64,000 bases of DNA from positions 4,457,501 through 4,521,500 of the forward strand of contig JAFCIZ010000005.1 of NCBI GenBank assembly GCA_017871115.1, in the 5' to 3' direction. This document shows, piece after piece, positions 1 to 11,553 of this stretch. This stretch comes from Cunninghamella blakesleeana. Taxonomy: Eukaryota; Mucoromycota; Mucoromycetes; Mucorales; Cunninghamellaceae. Position 1 is the stretch's first letter; every line of letters begins with the position of its first letter. A program made the translations under genes and the position numbers. Under the pieces are notes generated by a model. The model did no database searches. It was not told the origin of the DNA and saw nothing but the letters and a program-made list of their open reading frames with translations.

Positions 1-873
1 ATCCGTCATATATTTTATACGTGTCTTTGAAGATGTTTGATCATCAAATCGAATAAGATAACCAACCTAGTATACAAATAAATTATAACAGTAAGTATAA
101 ATAAGTATAAGTAATACTGTACATAAATTATTAAGTATAAAAATATAAAAATATATTCATACCTCTGCACCAAGTTTACAATTTTTTTCATCAGCTACAC
201 GTTGAGCAACGGTAGTAGCAGCAATACGGCGTGGTTGAGTACATGCAATTTGTTTCCCATTGTTAGTCCATCCAGCTTCATCAAGATATTGTGGTATTTC
301 TATTAATATATATATATATATATTAGTTATTCTTTTCCTTTATTTGGTACATATGTATATATATTAATCACTTACGTGTTGTTTTTCCACAGCCAGTTTG
401 ACCTATCACAATCGTAGTTTGATAAGTCTCTACAGCATATAATAATTCTCTACCTAGTGTTTGTAAGTGATTGATATATTATTTAGTTAGCCAATATATA
501 TGTATATATACACTTTAATGTTTATTAAAATTATAATATATTACGAAGTTTAAAGATAGGTAATCTTTCGCGTTGTTGCTTTAAAGTAAGATGTCGATAA
601 AGATGTTCAGAATGAGCTATAACCACTTTGTCACTTTCGTTTTCTGTATCACGATCTACATTACTACCTTAAGGACGATAAAAAATAAGATATATTTTAT
701 ATAGATATTAATAATAATTTAAACTTTGGTATTCTTTTTTCTAAAAAAATAAAATAAAATAGAATAAAATTGCTATTTTTTTTAAAAAAAAAAAATGAAA
801 AAAATAATTATTGATTATAAAATTTATATAACATTTTACCAGGAGCAATGGCACCTGGCTTCCAAAAAGCCAT
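1..873 (-). CDS. DHX35: DEAH-box RNA helicase DHX35, N-terminal part (cut by left edge)
   Basis: Spliceosome-associated DEAH-box ATPase; only the first 146 codons lie in the window. Exons on the minus strand: 873-840, 667-545, 453-376, 299-163 and 66 to the edge, all phase-consistent. The protein begins [12 protein letters not shown], matching the KFWRPG start of animal DHX35. It continues with the family's [12 protein letters not shown] stretch, Walker A motif GQTGCGKTT (motif I), the [10 protein letters not shown] segment, motif Ia TQPRRIAA, and VGYLIRFDD before the edge. The DEAH box itself is outside the window. It is transcribed divergently from neurochondrin, sharing a 451-base intergenic region. 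DHX35 rather than DHX15/DHX16 is inferred from the N-terminus and the AGWT segment; helicase identity is certain. Confidence 0.93.
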
Positions 874-1324
874 TCTACTATTATTATATTGATTCTTTTT
901 TTTAAAAAAAAAAGTACAGAACGATGGTATTGAAAAAAGAAAAATTATAATTTTTTCTATTTTTTTAAAACCCCGCTTGCTGCGAGTTTTTTATTCACCT
1001 AACCCAAAAATGAATGCTTATAAATTTTTGTACATAATATTTCAAAAATTCAACCATAAATTATAACATAGTTATTATTATTTCTATTTGAAAATAGTAA
1101 AGTATTTATTATCTAGTTAAACGAGGGAAAAAAAAATTGAGACAACCTGATTTACTTATTTTCACGTATTTTTTTAATTTTTTTAATAATATCATATGTA
1201 AATAAGTTCCACCCGCCCGTACCTAAAAATATTTAGTGGAATTTCATTTTTTTTTTTTTTGAAATTTTTTTTTACCTCTCTTTTTTTTTTTTTTTTTTTT
1301 TTTTAATAAATATATACATTAGTA
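874..1324. promoter_or_regulatory. Divergent intergenic region DHX35 / neurochondrin
   Basis: 451 bases between two divergent start codons. Mostly A/T homopolymer, with two GC-richer islands that stand out: one at about 972-990 (core CGCTTGCTGCG) and one at about 1206-1222 (CCACCCGCCCGTACC). A T-rich block fills about 1248-1304, just before the neurochondrin start. No TATA box could be assigned with confidence. Confidence 0.4.
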
Positions 1325-3113
1325 ATGGCATCAGATACGGTAAGTTCATCAACCAGAGATCGCCAAGCTGAAATTGATCGATGTTTACAGCTGATTTCGC
1401 CAAGTGCTTCGGATGAATCAAAGTTTGTTGGTATGTTAATCTTGCCTCGATTGCTGAATCAAGACGATCTTGAATCTATCCAACGTGTTTTTGAAGGAAT
1501 GAACTTCAAGTTCATTGAAAGATTATTAAGAACGAGTATGTAATAATATATATTATAGAAATGGATATAAATAAAGAAAAATCGAATATGCTAATAATAC
1601 TGTATGAATAATATATTTATATATATATGGCAGATAATGAAGTTGGTGGTGAAGTTCCTGATATTGTATATAAAGAAATAGCTGTCAATATATTGGCTTG
1701 TTTTGCTCACTATGAAACCATGGCTTCTTCTCAATCCATGGTTGATCGTATTCCTGCTCTTTCTACTACTCTTTCACCAAAGTATTTAAAAATAAGTTAA
1801 TTAAGATATCAAAAGAAGAAAAAAGGAAAAGAAAAATATTTATATGTATTTGTATTATGTTTTACTAAATAATACAAGCATATTAATTTCTAAAAAATAA
1901 AATAAAACATTTATTTATATTTAGTGAAACTTCTGGTATAACAAAAGAAGCTCTTCATATACTTATAAATATATCAGTGACTAAAGAAGGATTGGTTAGG
2001 ATGCTGGATTTGGATGTTCTTCGAAATATATTTGAAGTTTATTCTGGAACAAAAGATGGTAAGTCTATATATATAATGGAATGTAAATTTATAAAAAAAA
2101 TAATGTTGAAATAAACATTAATACTAACTTTATTATTATTTATTTTATTTTATTATTTTTAATAAATATAAAAAGATGATGAACGTCAATTATGCACACA
2201 GTTAATATTATCCACTTACACAAGATCGTTCCAACTTTTAGAATCCAAAGCAATCCCAAGTCTTAACTCTAGTGTCAAATATTCCTTGCAAAAAACCACC
2301 TTACCTATATTGGCATCCTTATTCAACAATGCTCAAGATAAACTTAAAATAGATACTTTGTCCAACCTATATCATTTGTTGATCAGTATACCGGAACCTA
2401 TCATGAATAATATCAAATCGGACTGGATAAAAAATAGTGATGAATCGACAATGAATAAATTTTTAGACAATATGAGATTGGGATTACAACAAGTCTTATC
2501 AACAAAAGTAGGTGATCAAATAAGAGACCAATCCATTACTACTACATCTTGTCTTTTAAGATATTTCGGTCCAGATTGGTTATTTTCATGGTTAAAACAA
2601 ACTAAAAAAGTAAAACAACAGCTACAACGGCAAGTGGATAAAGGAAAAGGAAAACAAGAAACAATAAATCAAAAGGATATGGATTTTAAAAATGCCAATT
2701 TCCCTGTCTTATTAATTCATTTAGTCTCCGTGGAATCAAGGGTGATGATTGATGTTGTACATGATCAATGGTTAAAATCTCGTACCGAAGAAAATAGTAA
2801 AAAACTGATGGAGTTGGATGAGGAAAAAGAAGCAAGGCAAAACAATATGATTCCTATTTATTTTGAAATTTTAGAAGCGACTATTGAGTATTTAGCATCT
2901 CAATACGATGAAGAAAAAGAAAGTGGTATGGACAGTGAAGTATTACTTAAAATACGAAAAGCTTTAACTGAAGTCATGGATGCAATCATGGAAATGTTAC
3001 GATTTATGCAAGACACTGCGGAAAATGAAAAGGAATTGGATGATAACATGATTGCTCAGGCAAGTATACGTATTATTTCTGTTTGGTTAGCTGAAGAGGG
3101 TTTTGAAATGTAA
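1325..3113 (+). CDS. NCDN: Neurochondrin-family protein
   Basis: Exons 1325-1535, 1634-1781, 1925-2058 and 2176-3113 join in phase to a 476-residue protein. The N-terminus (an alternating helical stretch including SKFVGMLILPRLLNQDD and FKFIERLLRT) follows the neurochondrin pattern of two leading helices ending in a NRLL-like motif. The rest is an all-helical, ARM/HEAT-like repeat protein, as in the family, with a charged linker near residue 270-285 (VDKGKGKQ). Animal neurochondrin is a cytosolic regulator of neuronal signalling and SMN complexes; the fungal role is not established. The last exon is by far the largest. The family call rests on the N-terminal pattern and overall fold; I could not align the whole length. 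Confidence 0.8.
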
Positions 3114-3823
3114 AGTTTCATTTTTATTTTTTTATTTTTTTTTTTTTAAAAAAAGAACAGAAAAAAACTGTATAAAATAAAAATAGTAAATAGTACGTAA
3201 TATAACTAATAAAATAGATGGATTAAAAAAAGATTATATTTTTTTAAGAAAAATACACTAAAATAATAAAAAAATTATGTAATGTATATATATTTCTATG
3301 TATAAATTCGTCACATGATTCATCGGTAATTATCCGTTCCGTCTATAATAGTATAAAAATGATCATACAAATGTGGATAAAACGTTTACTTTTTTAGTTT
3401 TTAAAACGACTACATATTCAACATAAAACAAAATAATAAATTATTTTTAATAGAAAGATTAATAATAGATAGAAAATTGGAAACTTGTTTTATTTAATAA
3501 ATATGACGTTATAAATAATAATAAAAAAGCACTATTTTCATCTGATTTTAACACATGCCTTATTGATAAAAAAAAAAAAAGACACGAAAAGAAAAAAGGA
3601 TCATAGGAACATAATATGATAAGTAATAGTAAGATAAAGAATAAAATAAAACATAGGATGCTCAGGTATAAAAAATGTTATTTTTTCAATTAAAAAATAA
3701 AATAAAAGAGTAAAAATAAAAAATAAAATAAAAAAAATATATATATACATAATAATAATAATAATAATAATAATGATATTACTATTATTATTAATAATAA
3801 AAAGAGAAAATTACTGCTTTGAT
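3114..3823. other. Intergenic, AT-rich, no gene seen
   Basis: 710 bases after the neurochondrin stop. Holds A/T homopolymers and an (ATA)n tract at about 3750-3773. Presumably the 3' end of neurochondrin and the 3' end of the small minus-strand ORF that follows. Short open frames here are low-complexity I/L/F runs and are not credible genes. Confidence 0.5.
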
Positions 3824-4084
3824 TTATTCTTCTTCCTCGAGAATAGTTTCCATTGGTAACACATTGGACGAAGCAGTCCATGAAGGTCGATTATTTATTT
3901 TTATATCGGTTATAATGGTTGGTTTTTCGATCAGTTCTTGCTGCTGTTTCTGTAATTTTTCAATATTTGTCATAGAATGAATGCGATTACGCTTTTTTTG
4001 TTGACTAAAAAAGGATTTAATATTCTGTGGATAAATTTCTGTAAGAAAATGATAATTAGGAGTCACTTGAAAAATAGATTCCAT
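3824..4084 (-). CDS. Hypothetical small protein, 86 aa
   Basis: Unrecognised. A single uninterrupted frame of 86 codons starting MESIFQVTPNYHFLTEIYP and ending in a run of glutamates (ILEEEE). The composition is balanced, with aromatic, proline, tryptophan and charged residues, unlike the I/L/F/K-only frames of the surrounding AT-rich DNA, which is the main reason to believe it. A Lys/Gln-rich, probably helical stretch lies at residues 42-53. No signal peptide, membrane segment or metal motif. It may be one exon of a longer gene, but I found no convincing partner exon. Moderate to low confidence that it is translated. Confidence 0.45.
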   Translation of the reverse strand: MESIFQVTPNYHFLTEIYPQNIKSFFSQQKKRNRIHSMTNIEKLQKQQQELIEKPTIITDIKINNRPSWTASSNVLPMETILEEEE

Positions 4085-5107
4085 GTTGATATATATTCGT
4101 TGTTTATTTATATTATTATTAATAAAAATGAAAAGAAAGAAAGAAATAAAAAGAATTTTTTTTAAAAAAAGCTATAAATATTTCATTGTTTTATGAATTT
4201 AGTAATTTATCAAGTGATCAGACCAACTTGGCTTCGTTTTTTTATTGCTACGATATTTCATACACGTTTTTTTTTGTCCTACTTTGAAATGTATTTCGAA
4301 AAATAGAATATTAATAATTTCGACAATTAAATATAACTATATATTAATATAAGAAGTTTATAAATCATACGATTGTTTTTATAAATAAATAACACATAAA
4401 CTTAAGAAGATTAGAAAAGAAAAAAAAATAAAACACAATTATAATGATTAATTAAAAAGCTAAATGAATAATTAAAATTATGAGGATGATCTTTTTTCTC
4501 CAGTTCATGATACGATAATTTGGGTTAAAAAAATTTTAAAATCATCATCTTTATTATAATCCATCTTTTCTATTCTTTTATTGTATTAATTAATAAAAAA
4601 AAACATCATTACTATCACCTTCTTGTATTAAATTTAATAAAAGGATATAGTTTATAAAGAGGTAAAAAAAGTTCGAAATATATTATGTCTTGCAAGACTT
4701 GTATATATATATATATATAAACCAATTTATATATTAATAAAATAAAAACTACACTATTTATATTAAAATATTATATATACCACTATGACGAAAAGATAAA
4801 GAGGAAGAAAGAAAGAAAAAGAAAAAGAGTTTGAATAAATTTTTAATGTTTATAAATTTTTATATAATGCGTGCCATAAAAATATCGCAGTTTTAAAAAA
4901 TTATTTATATGACGTTTTTTTAACGTGTAATATTCAACTCTTTTTCACACTTTTATTTTTATCTTTTCTCTCTCTTCTTCTCTCTCTCTCTCTCTTTTTT
5001 TTTTTTTTCTTTCCCTTTTTCTTTTTTTCTTCCTTTCTTTATATTATATAAAGTCTGTTTACATTATAATTTATATTATACTTATATCATATACGCGTTA
5101 AATAAAA
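4085..5107. other. Intergenic, AT-rich; pyrimidine-rich leader of RBX1
   Basis: About 1 kb without a recognisable gene. Contains (TA)n at 4701-4720. From about 4930 to 5040 on the plus strand lies a strongly CT-rich tract (TCTCTCTCTTCTTCTCTC repeats followed by T-runs), of the kind found upstream of fungal transcription starts, directly before the RBX1 start at 5108. Confidence 0.45.
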
Positions 5108-6111
<1,004 letters not shown>

Positions 6112-6502
6112 ATATTTTTATGCGCAGTTTTTTCACATTAATATAATTCATATTTTAATGAAATTTTCACCATTATTATCGCCTTTGTTTGTTTTCAACC
6201 TCTCACCTTCTCTCTCTTTTTTTTTCTTTATAATTTTGTTTGGTAACAATTTTTTTTTATATATATATTATCATACTGGACAACAATTATATTAAATAAA
6301 ATTAAAAACTTTCACGAAAGCTTTTTTTTTAAAAGATCAAGATAATTTTTTATTCAATTGGTATTATTATCATTACCATTAATAACAGTATAATAAGGTA
6401 TAATAGAAAAATAAAATTATGTAATCATACGAAGATAAGCCAAAAATAATGCACCTAAAAAAAGAATAGATAGTTATAATCAAGAGTGAGTTTTATTTTA
6501 TT
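6112..6502. other. Convergent intergenic region RBX1 / FMP32
   Basis: 391 bases between two converging genes. Contains a CT-rich stretch at 6193-6233, an AATAAA at about 6294 that could serve RBX1 polyadenylation, and otherwise plain AT-rich sequence. No gene seen. Confidence 0.45.
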
Positions 6503-7623
6503 TTAGTTTTTATTTTTATTTTTATAACCATTACCACCACCAGTAAGAACACCAATAAAATATTGAACGATTTGAAACTTGATGGCTTCCATTTGAGTAC
6601 GTATATTAGCGATATCACTTTCTGTCCTAGTAATGGATTCTTTGATTTTTATTTCCTGATTGCTAAATTCATCTCTAAAGCGACTTTTTTCTATATGCAT
6701 ATCTATCCTTGCGTGTTCTGTCGTTTTCACTATATCTTCGTGTAATTTCTGCCTGATTTTATCTAATTCTAGTTGTAATCGATCATTTTCGGCTTTCATT
6801 AATAAATATTCATTTTTTGTTGTAAATTGTAATTCATGTTTTAATTTGGCAAAATCCACTTTACTGGTATAAGTTAACTACGTAGGCATGGTATTCATTT
6901 TTATTTTTATTTTTTTATTAAATATATATTTATACAATTGATGATTAAGTATATCGGAAAAACAAGGTAATTAGACTGCTATTTTTTGCTCTATTTTACC
7001 TTATCATATTCAATTCTAGTAATTGATGTATCAGTGATATCCTTCATACTAAAGTAATAATAATAATAATATAAGCAACAATATTTTTATCATGTACTTT
7101 ATTTGCTTTTTTTTTTTTTTATTAAATATCTATCTCTATGTAGAGGCACCGTGTTTATTATTACCTTTCGGATATAACTTTTTGTAAAGCTGACATAATT
7201 GCACAACTTTGGTCTCTAGAAAAGCCTTTATTTTCTAAACGTTGTACAAAGTTATAAGAATCAAAGTATTGTTGCTGGGGTTGTTCATTAGGAATAGTAT
7301 ATGAAAAAGAACGACATGAAGAGACACACTTTGGAATCGAAAGTTTATGTTGTATTATTTCTATAAAAAATAAGTAATAATAAAATATATAAATATATAT
7401 TATAATTATATATTATTAATAATAATAAATAGAATACTAATACAGAGATATTTATATTTATATAAATATATCTTTACTATGACGAATACTATTTATCATC
7501 CTTATTATTTTATTTTTATCCATAAATAAAATAAAATAAAATAAAGAGAAATTACAAAAATATAAACAAATAATCAATACAAATTTACCAAAAACGATTG
7601 ATGTTTTTCAAATCCCGAAGCAT
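6503..7623 (-). CDS. FMP32: FMP32 / MCUR1 (CCDC90) family mitochondrial coiled-coil protein
   Basis: Minus-strand exons 7623-7596 (tentative), 7360-7165, 7048-7000 and 6877-6503, 215 residues. The family works at the mitochondrial inner membrane (yeast Fmp32 in proline metabolism and cytochrome oxidase; animal MCUR1 with the calcium uniporter). Family marks seen: a presequence-like basic/Ser-rich start, then the helical motif FDSYNFVQRLENKGFSRDQS, a long coiled coil with RLQLELDKIRQKL, the IEKSRFRDE and QEIKIKES segments, and IRTQMEAIKFQIVQYFIGVLTG, the C-terminal membrane anchor. The last residues are an NK repeat. The internal exons are phase-checked. Exon 1 (MLRDLKNIN) is the weak point because its donor would be GTTTTT; the true start could be elsewhere. 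Confidence 0.88.
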
Positions 7624-7770
7624 AAACAGATTTTTTATTTACAACTATACAACCCGTATATTGAAATTCATATGATAAAGAAAATCAATATCTATATATA
7701 TACATACCTCTACTAATTTAATATGGCTAAATCAAGGTTTTTTTTTTTTGTTAATCTATCCTATACTATT

Positions 7771-8563
7771 TTACCCCCAAGAGCCAATATGGTTCCAATC
7801 ATAATAATCGTTAATAGTAGAAAATGGTGGAGGAGGTTGAAGAGACGGTGGTAAATCTTGCCTTTTCCAATCGTGTGGTAATTGGTATTGGTATTTTTTA
7901 TTTTTTTTTATTTTGTGATCATCATGATATTGTTTCTGAGATTCTTCATATTTTGCTTGTAGCCATAGATTTAATTCCGGTGGAAAGATCGGTTTTCCTA
8001 TTTTTAAATATTTATATAATTATATAATGATTACTTATCAAAATTTATATATATTAACTTTTATAATCATTATTATAAATATATATAGTAATGATTTACC
8101 GGTGTTATCCCATGTTATATGACTATATTTACAATCCAATTCATATTCACAAAATCCATTATTTCCATATTTTCTACAAGGTGGCTTCTCTATTTGTTCT
8201 TTAATAAAGTCATTTGGATCTATATATATATATATATATATAAACAATAAACAATAAAGAGTAAAAAGTGTAATTGAGAGTTTAAAATATTGTACCGTAT
8301 TACATATATTATTATTATTATTATTATTATTATATAAATGTTACCTTTAAACCAATCGTAATGACGTCGTTTATTATTGATATGAACAAAGCCCTGATTA
8401 TGTTTTTTACGATTACTTGAATTATTTGGAAAAGAGCAATCACATACTTCACAATAATCTATGAAAGAAATAATTAAACACAGTTTTTAAAGGTAGATGT
8501 ATATATAATATTATCAGTAGTTTGGATTTATATATAAAAATAGTCAATGTTACATTTTGGCAT
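7771..8563 (-). CDS. ZMAT5: ZMAT5 / U11-U12 snRNP 20 kDa homologue (minor spliceosome)
   Basis: Exons 8563-8554 (only 10 coding bases), 8458-8345, 8219-8100 and 7997-7771, all in phase, 156 residues. N-terminus MPKYYCEVCDCSFPNNSSNRKKH is a U1C-type C2H2 zinc finger matching the start of human ZMAT5. It is followed by the YDWFKDPNDF helix and a CCCH zinc finger, CRKYGNNGFCEYELDCKYSH. The C-terminal third has the family's WLQAKYEES helix, a basic stretch and LPPSLQPPPPF near the end. ZMAT5 is a specific component of the U11/U12 di-snRNP that recognises U12-type introns, so its presence suggests this fungus keeps a minor spliceosome. I saw no U12-type intron in this window. Confidence 0.92.
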
Positions 8564-8926
8564 AACAAACAATAATAAGAAGAATTAGCACACGGTGTTT
8601 GTACACAAGGTTGATAGACTAAAAGGTATAAAATATTATGAAAGAGCGGTTTAAAAAAAATATGAAAAAAAGGCGGATGTTAAATTTTTTTTAAATTTTC
8701 ACATGTCGAATTGCCCCCAATATTTACCATTTTTTTTTAAAAAATCCCTTTTTCTATCTCTTTTTTCTTTTCTTTATCTCGTTTTTTCTTTTTTTCTTCT
8801 TTTTTTCATATATATATATATATCCCAATAATAAAATAAAAAAGCATATATCTATATTTTTTATTTTCTTTTAATTTTATTCAATATAACCAATTATAAT
8901 AACAGTAATAAAAAGAATATACCATC
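8564..8926. promoter_or_regulatory. Divergent intergenic region ZMAT5 / OPI1
   Basis: 363 bases between two divergent starts. On the plus strand a CT/T-rich tract (about 8750-8805, TCTCTTTTTTC-like repeats) leads into OPI1, followed by TA repeats. No inositol-responsive element of yeast type (CATGTGAAAT) was seen; the ACATGTCG at 8700 is the nearest E-box-like site. Confidence 0.4.
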
Positions 8927-10754
8927 ATGACGGAACGATATTCACCAATGTCAATAAATCAATTAATTAACAATAATAATACAACTGATAATGAAAAAAT
9001 AGAAGCAGATGTTCGACTAGCAGTTGAAGCCTTGGGTGATTTATCAAAAAGTGGCAATGGAGCAGATAAAATCATATTACCTCCATTATCTGTTTATTCT
9101 TCAGAACCTTCTACTTCACCAAGTTCACCTTTACCAACACCTTCAAACTTATCAGAAGCATCACGATTTTCTTTTTCAAGTGATTATACAACTTCTTCTA
9201 TGGAAGAAGAATTACTTCAACAACAGCAATATCAACAACAACAGCAACAACAACAACAACAGCAACAGCAACAACCTTTTATGCATCGAGTATCTAATTT
9301 CCCTTTAGTCAATTCTGCTTTACGTGCTTATGAAAAATCAACAGCTCAAAATGTGGTAAAATACGGCACAGATATGGTGGGATCATTTACAGCACCCATT
9401 TATGATAAATTTGGAAAAAACACACCTAATGTAAATAGAAATAATAATCACAATAAATATATTTAAAAAAAAAGGCGTGAAAATTTTAATTTTGAATATC
9501 AGCACCTTGTGATTTATGAAAAAACTTTAAAAAAAAGTCTAATTTTATTTTTTTTTATTTGGGTAATTTTTATTATTTAAACATATAGATGGAACAAAAT
9601 GATCATGACGATGAAACAATGGCAGCTGTGAATGCTTTAGCACGCACTACTCTATCTGATGATAATGAAATTAGAAGAAGAAATCGATTAGATGATGAAA
9701 GTAAATATATATCTTCATAAATATATAAATAGCTATAGGATAAAAAAAAGCGTAGTAGTACAATATTAATCAAATCTAATATATTTATATATATAATTAT
9801 TACTTAGATATAAGAAAAAACCGATCCCGACCTCATTCACGCTCTACTTCACCCCATCGCCCCTATAATAAACCTTTAACAAGTACAAGTACTACCACTA
9901 ATTCTAGACATCATCATTCTACTTCACCCCACCACCGTTCTCAAGTTAATAAAAGTAAATGGCAGCAGATTGTTATGCATGCTGGTTCTGCTGCTGGTAC
10001 AACTGCTGCTGTCGTCAGTGAAGAGTCTATGAAATGTTTACGTTATTGTCTTCATTGGTTACAAGTAAATAAAATAATACTAGTGATGATAACAGCCTAT
10101 TAAAAAAACTATACATATTTATTAAGAATTCTTTTATTATTATTATTTTTATTCAAATAGTATGCCACACAACATATTCAACAGCAAATGGATATACTTC
10201 GCAACTTTTTAGTATCATTAGCAGTATCATCAAATAGTAATAATAATAATAAACAAAATAATAAAAATACCAAAACTGTATCACGAAAACACCAAACTCA
10301 TTCAGCCAATACTTTAGCCGCTATTCAAAAAGAAATCATCAATACATTAAGAAAAGTTGTGGAAGTTGTTAGTCGATATGCTGGGGTTGGATTGCCATCT
10401 CATGCTAAAGCTAGTGTAAGAAATTTCATTTTACAATTGCCTAGCCGATGGGCTACTTTAAATAATACTACATCATCTCCCTCACCATCTCTCTCATCTG
10501 ATTTCAATAATGATGATTCTACTATGGATACAGATACTGTTCCTGACCATGTTAAAGAAACTTCAATTAAATTATTAAATTTCGGTGGAGAATCCGTTGA
10601 AATGCTAGAATCCGTTTCTGATGTCTTTTCAGATTCTATTGATCGTGCTGAAGTTTGGTTAGATCGTTTAAAAATCATTGGTGTTTCTCCTAATGGTGCA
10701 TCTACATCAACAAGTTCTATCCATCGAAAAGAATTTGATGTTATGGAATCTTAA
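8927..10754 (+). CDS. OPI1: OPI1-domain transcriptional regulator
   Basis: Exons 8927-9430, 9589-9700, 9808-10064 and 10161-10754 give 488 residues. In yeast, Opi1 represses inositol-responsive phospholipid genes and is held at the ER by phosphatidic acid and Scs2. Family marks: the N-terminal helix KIEADVRLAVEALGDL, the block FPLVNSALRAYEKS followed by VVKYGTDMVGS, and the C-terminal coiled region SMKCLRYCLHWLQYATQHIQQQMDILRNFLVS. Inserts are low complexity: a polyglutamine tract encoded by CAA/CAG at about 9218-9273 and a basic RSRPHSRSTSPHRP stretch. I saw no obvious FFAT motif, so the ER-tethering mode may differ from yeast. Confidence 0.9.
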
Positions 10755-11553
10755 TTAAAAAAATCAAAAAAAAAAAAAAAAATAACCAAAAAAATCAAAT
10801 AATTTCCCACATTTTTAGTATCATTTTTTTTTTTTTCTTTTCACTTTTCCCCTCTTATATATATATTTATAAATATATAATATACCTTATTTCTATTTTA
10901 TTTTTTCTCTTTCCCCCCAAAAAAATTATTTTATTTCTTTGTATTTTTTTCTTATTCTTCTTTTTTTATATATTATCTTTCTTTTTTAGTATTATTGACA
11001 TCTTTTTTATTTTATTTTATTTTTCCCATTTTATAATATAACATTAATAATAATAATAAAAATATCAGGATATATTATTACAAGTAAATCATTAAACTCT
11101 GACATATGACAGGAAAAAATTCTTTACTCAGAAAACTTTATTCCACTTGGCTCATGCATCTGGGTTGAACTTGTCTTACGTAAAGTTTTATAAAGTGCCC
11201 TGCTTTTGGGGGAGTGAATTGATGAATAAAGAGTATGCGGGAGGGAAAAAAAAAATAGCCTTGTATGATTTTCTTTTTGAAAAAATATTTTACTCAGCTA
11301 CACTTCCTCCATGTGAATAAGAATGATTAAAAAACAAAAAAAAAAAAATTATTTCAATAAAATGTTTTTAATAAATTTTGGGGTATAATTATCAAGTTTT
11401 TATTATTTTTTAATATATATTTATTCAAAGATGGTTTTTTTTTTAAAAAAAACTAAACTAAAAAATTGATAATAGAAGAAAAAAAAGAATGGAAACAATG
11501 CATGAAATAAAATAATAATATAATATATATAGATATATATATTATATATTTAA
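10755..11553. other. Convergent intergenic region OPI1 / RPL7 with a GC-elevated patch
   Basis: 799 bases between converging genes. Most is A/T homopolymer, but about 11095-11320 is clearly richer in G and C than the neighbouring DNA (for example GGCTCATGCATCTGGGTTG and TTTTGGGGGAGTGAATTG). It has no open frame of note. It could be a decayed gene, an element remnant or an unrecognised RNA. Confidence 0.4.

Noticed and set aside
8038..8247. Stand-alone CCCH zinc-finger ORF
   Set aside because: It is the third exon of ZMAT5, extended into flanking introns.
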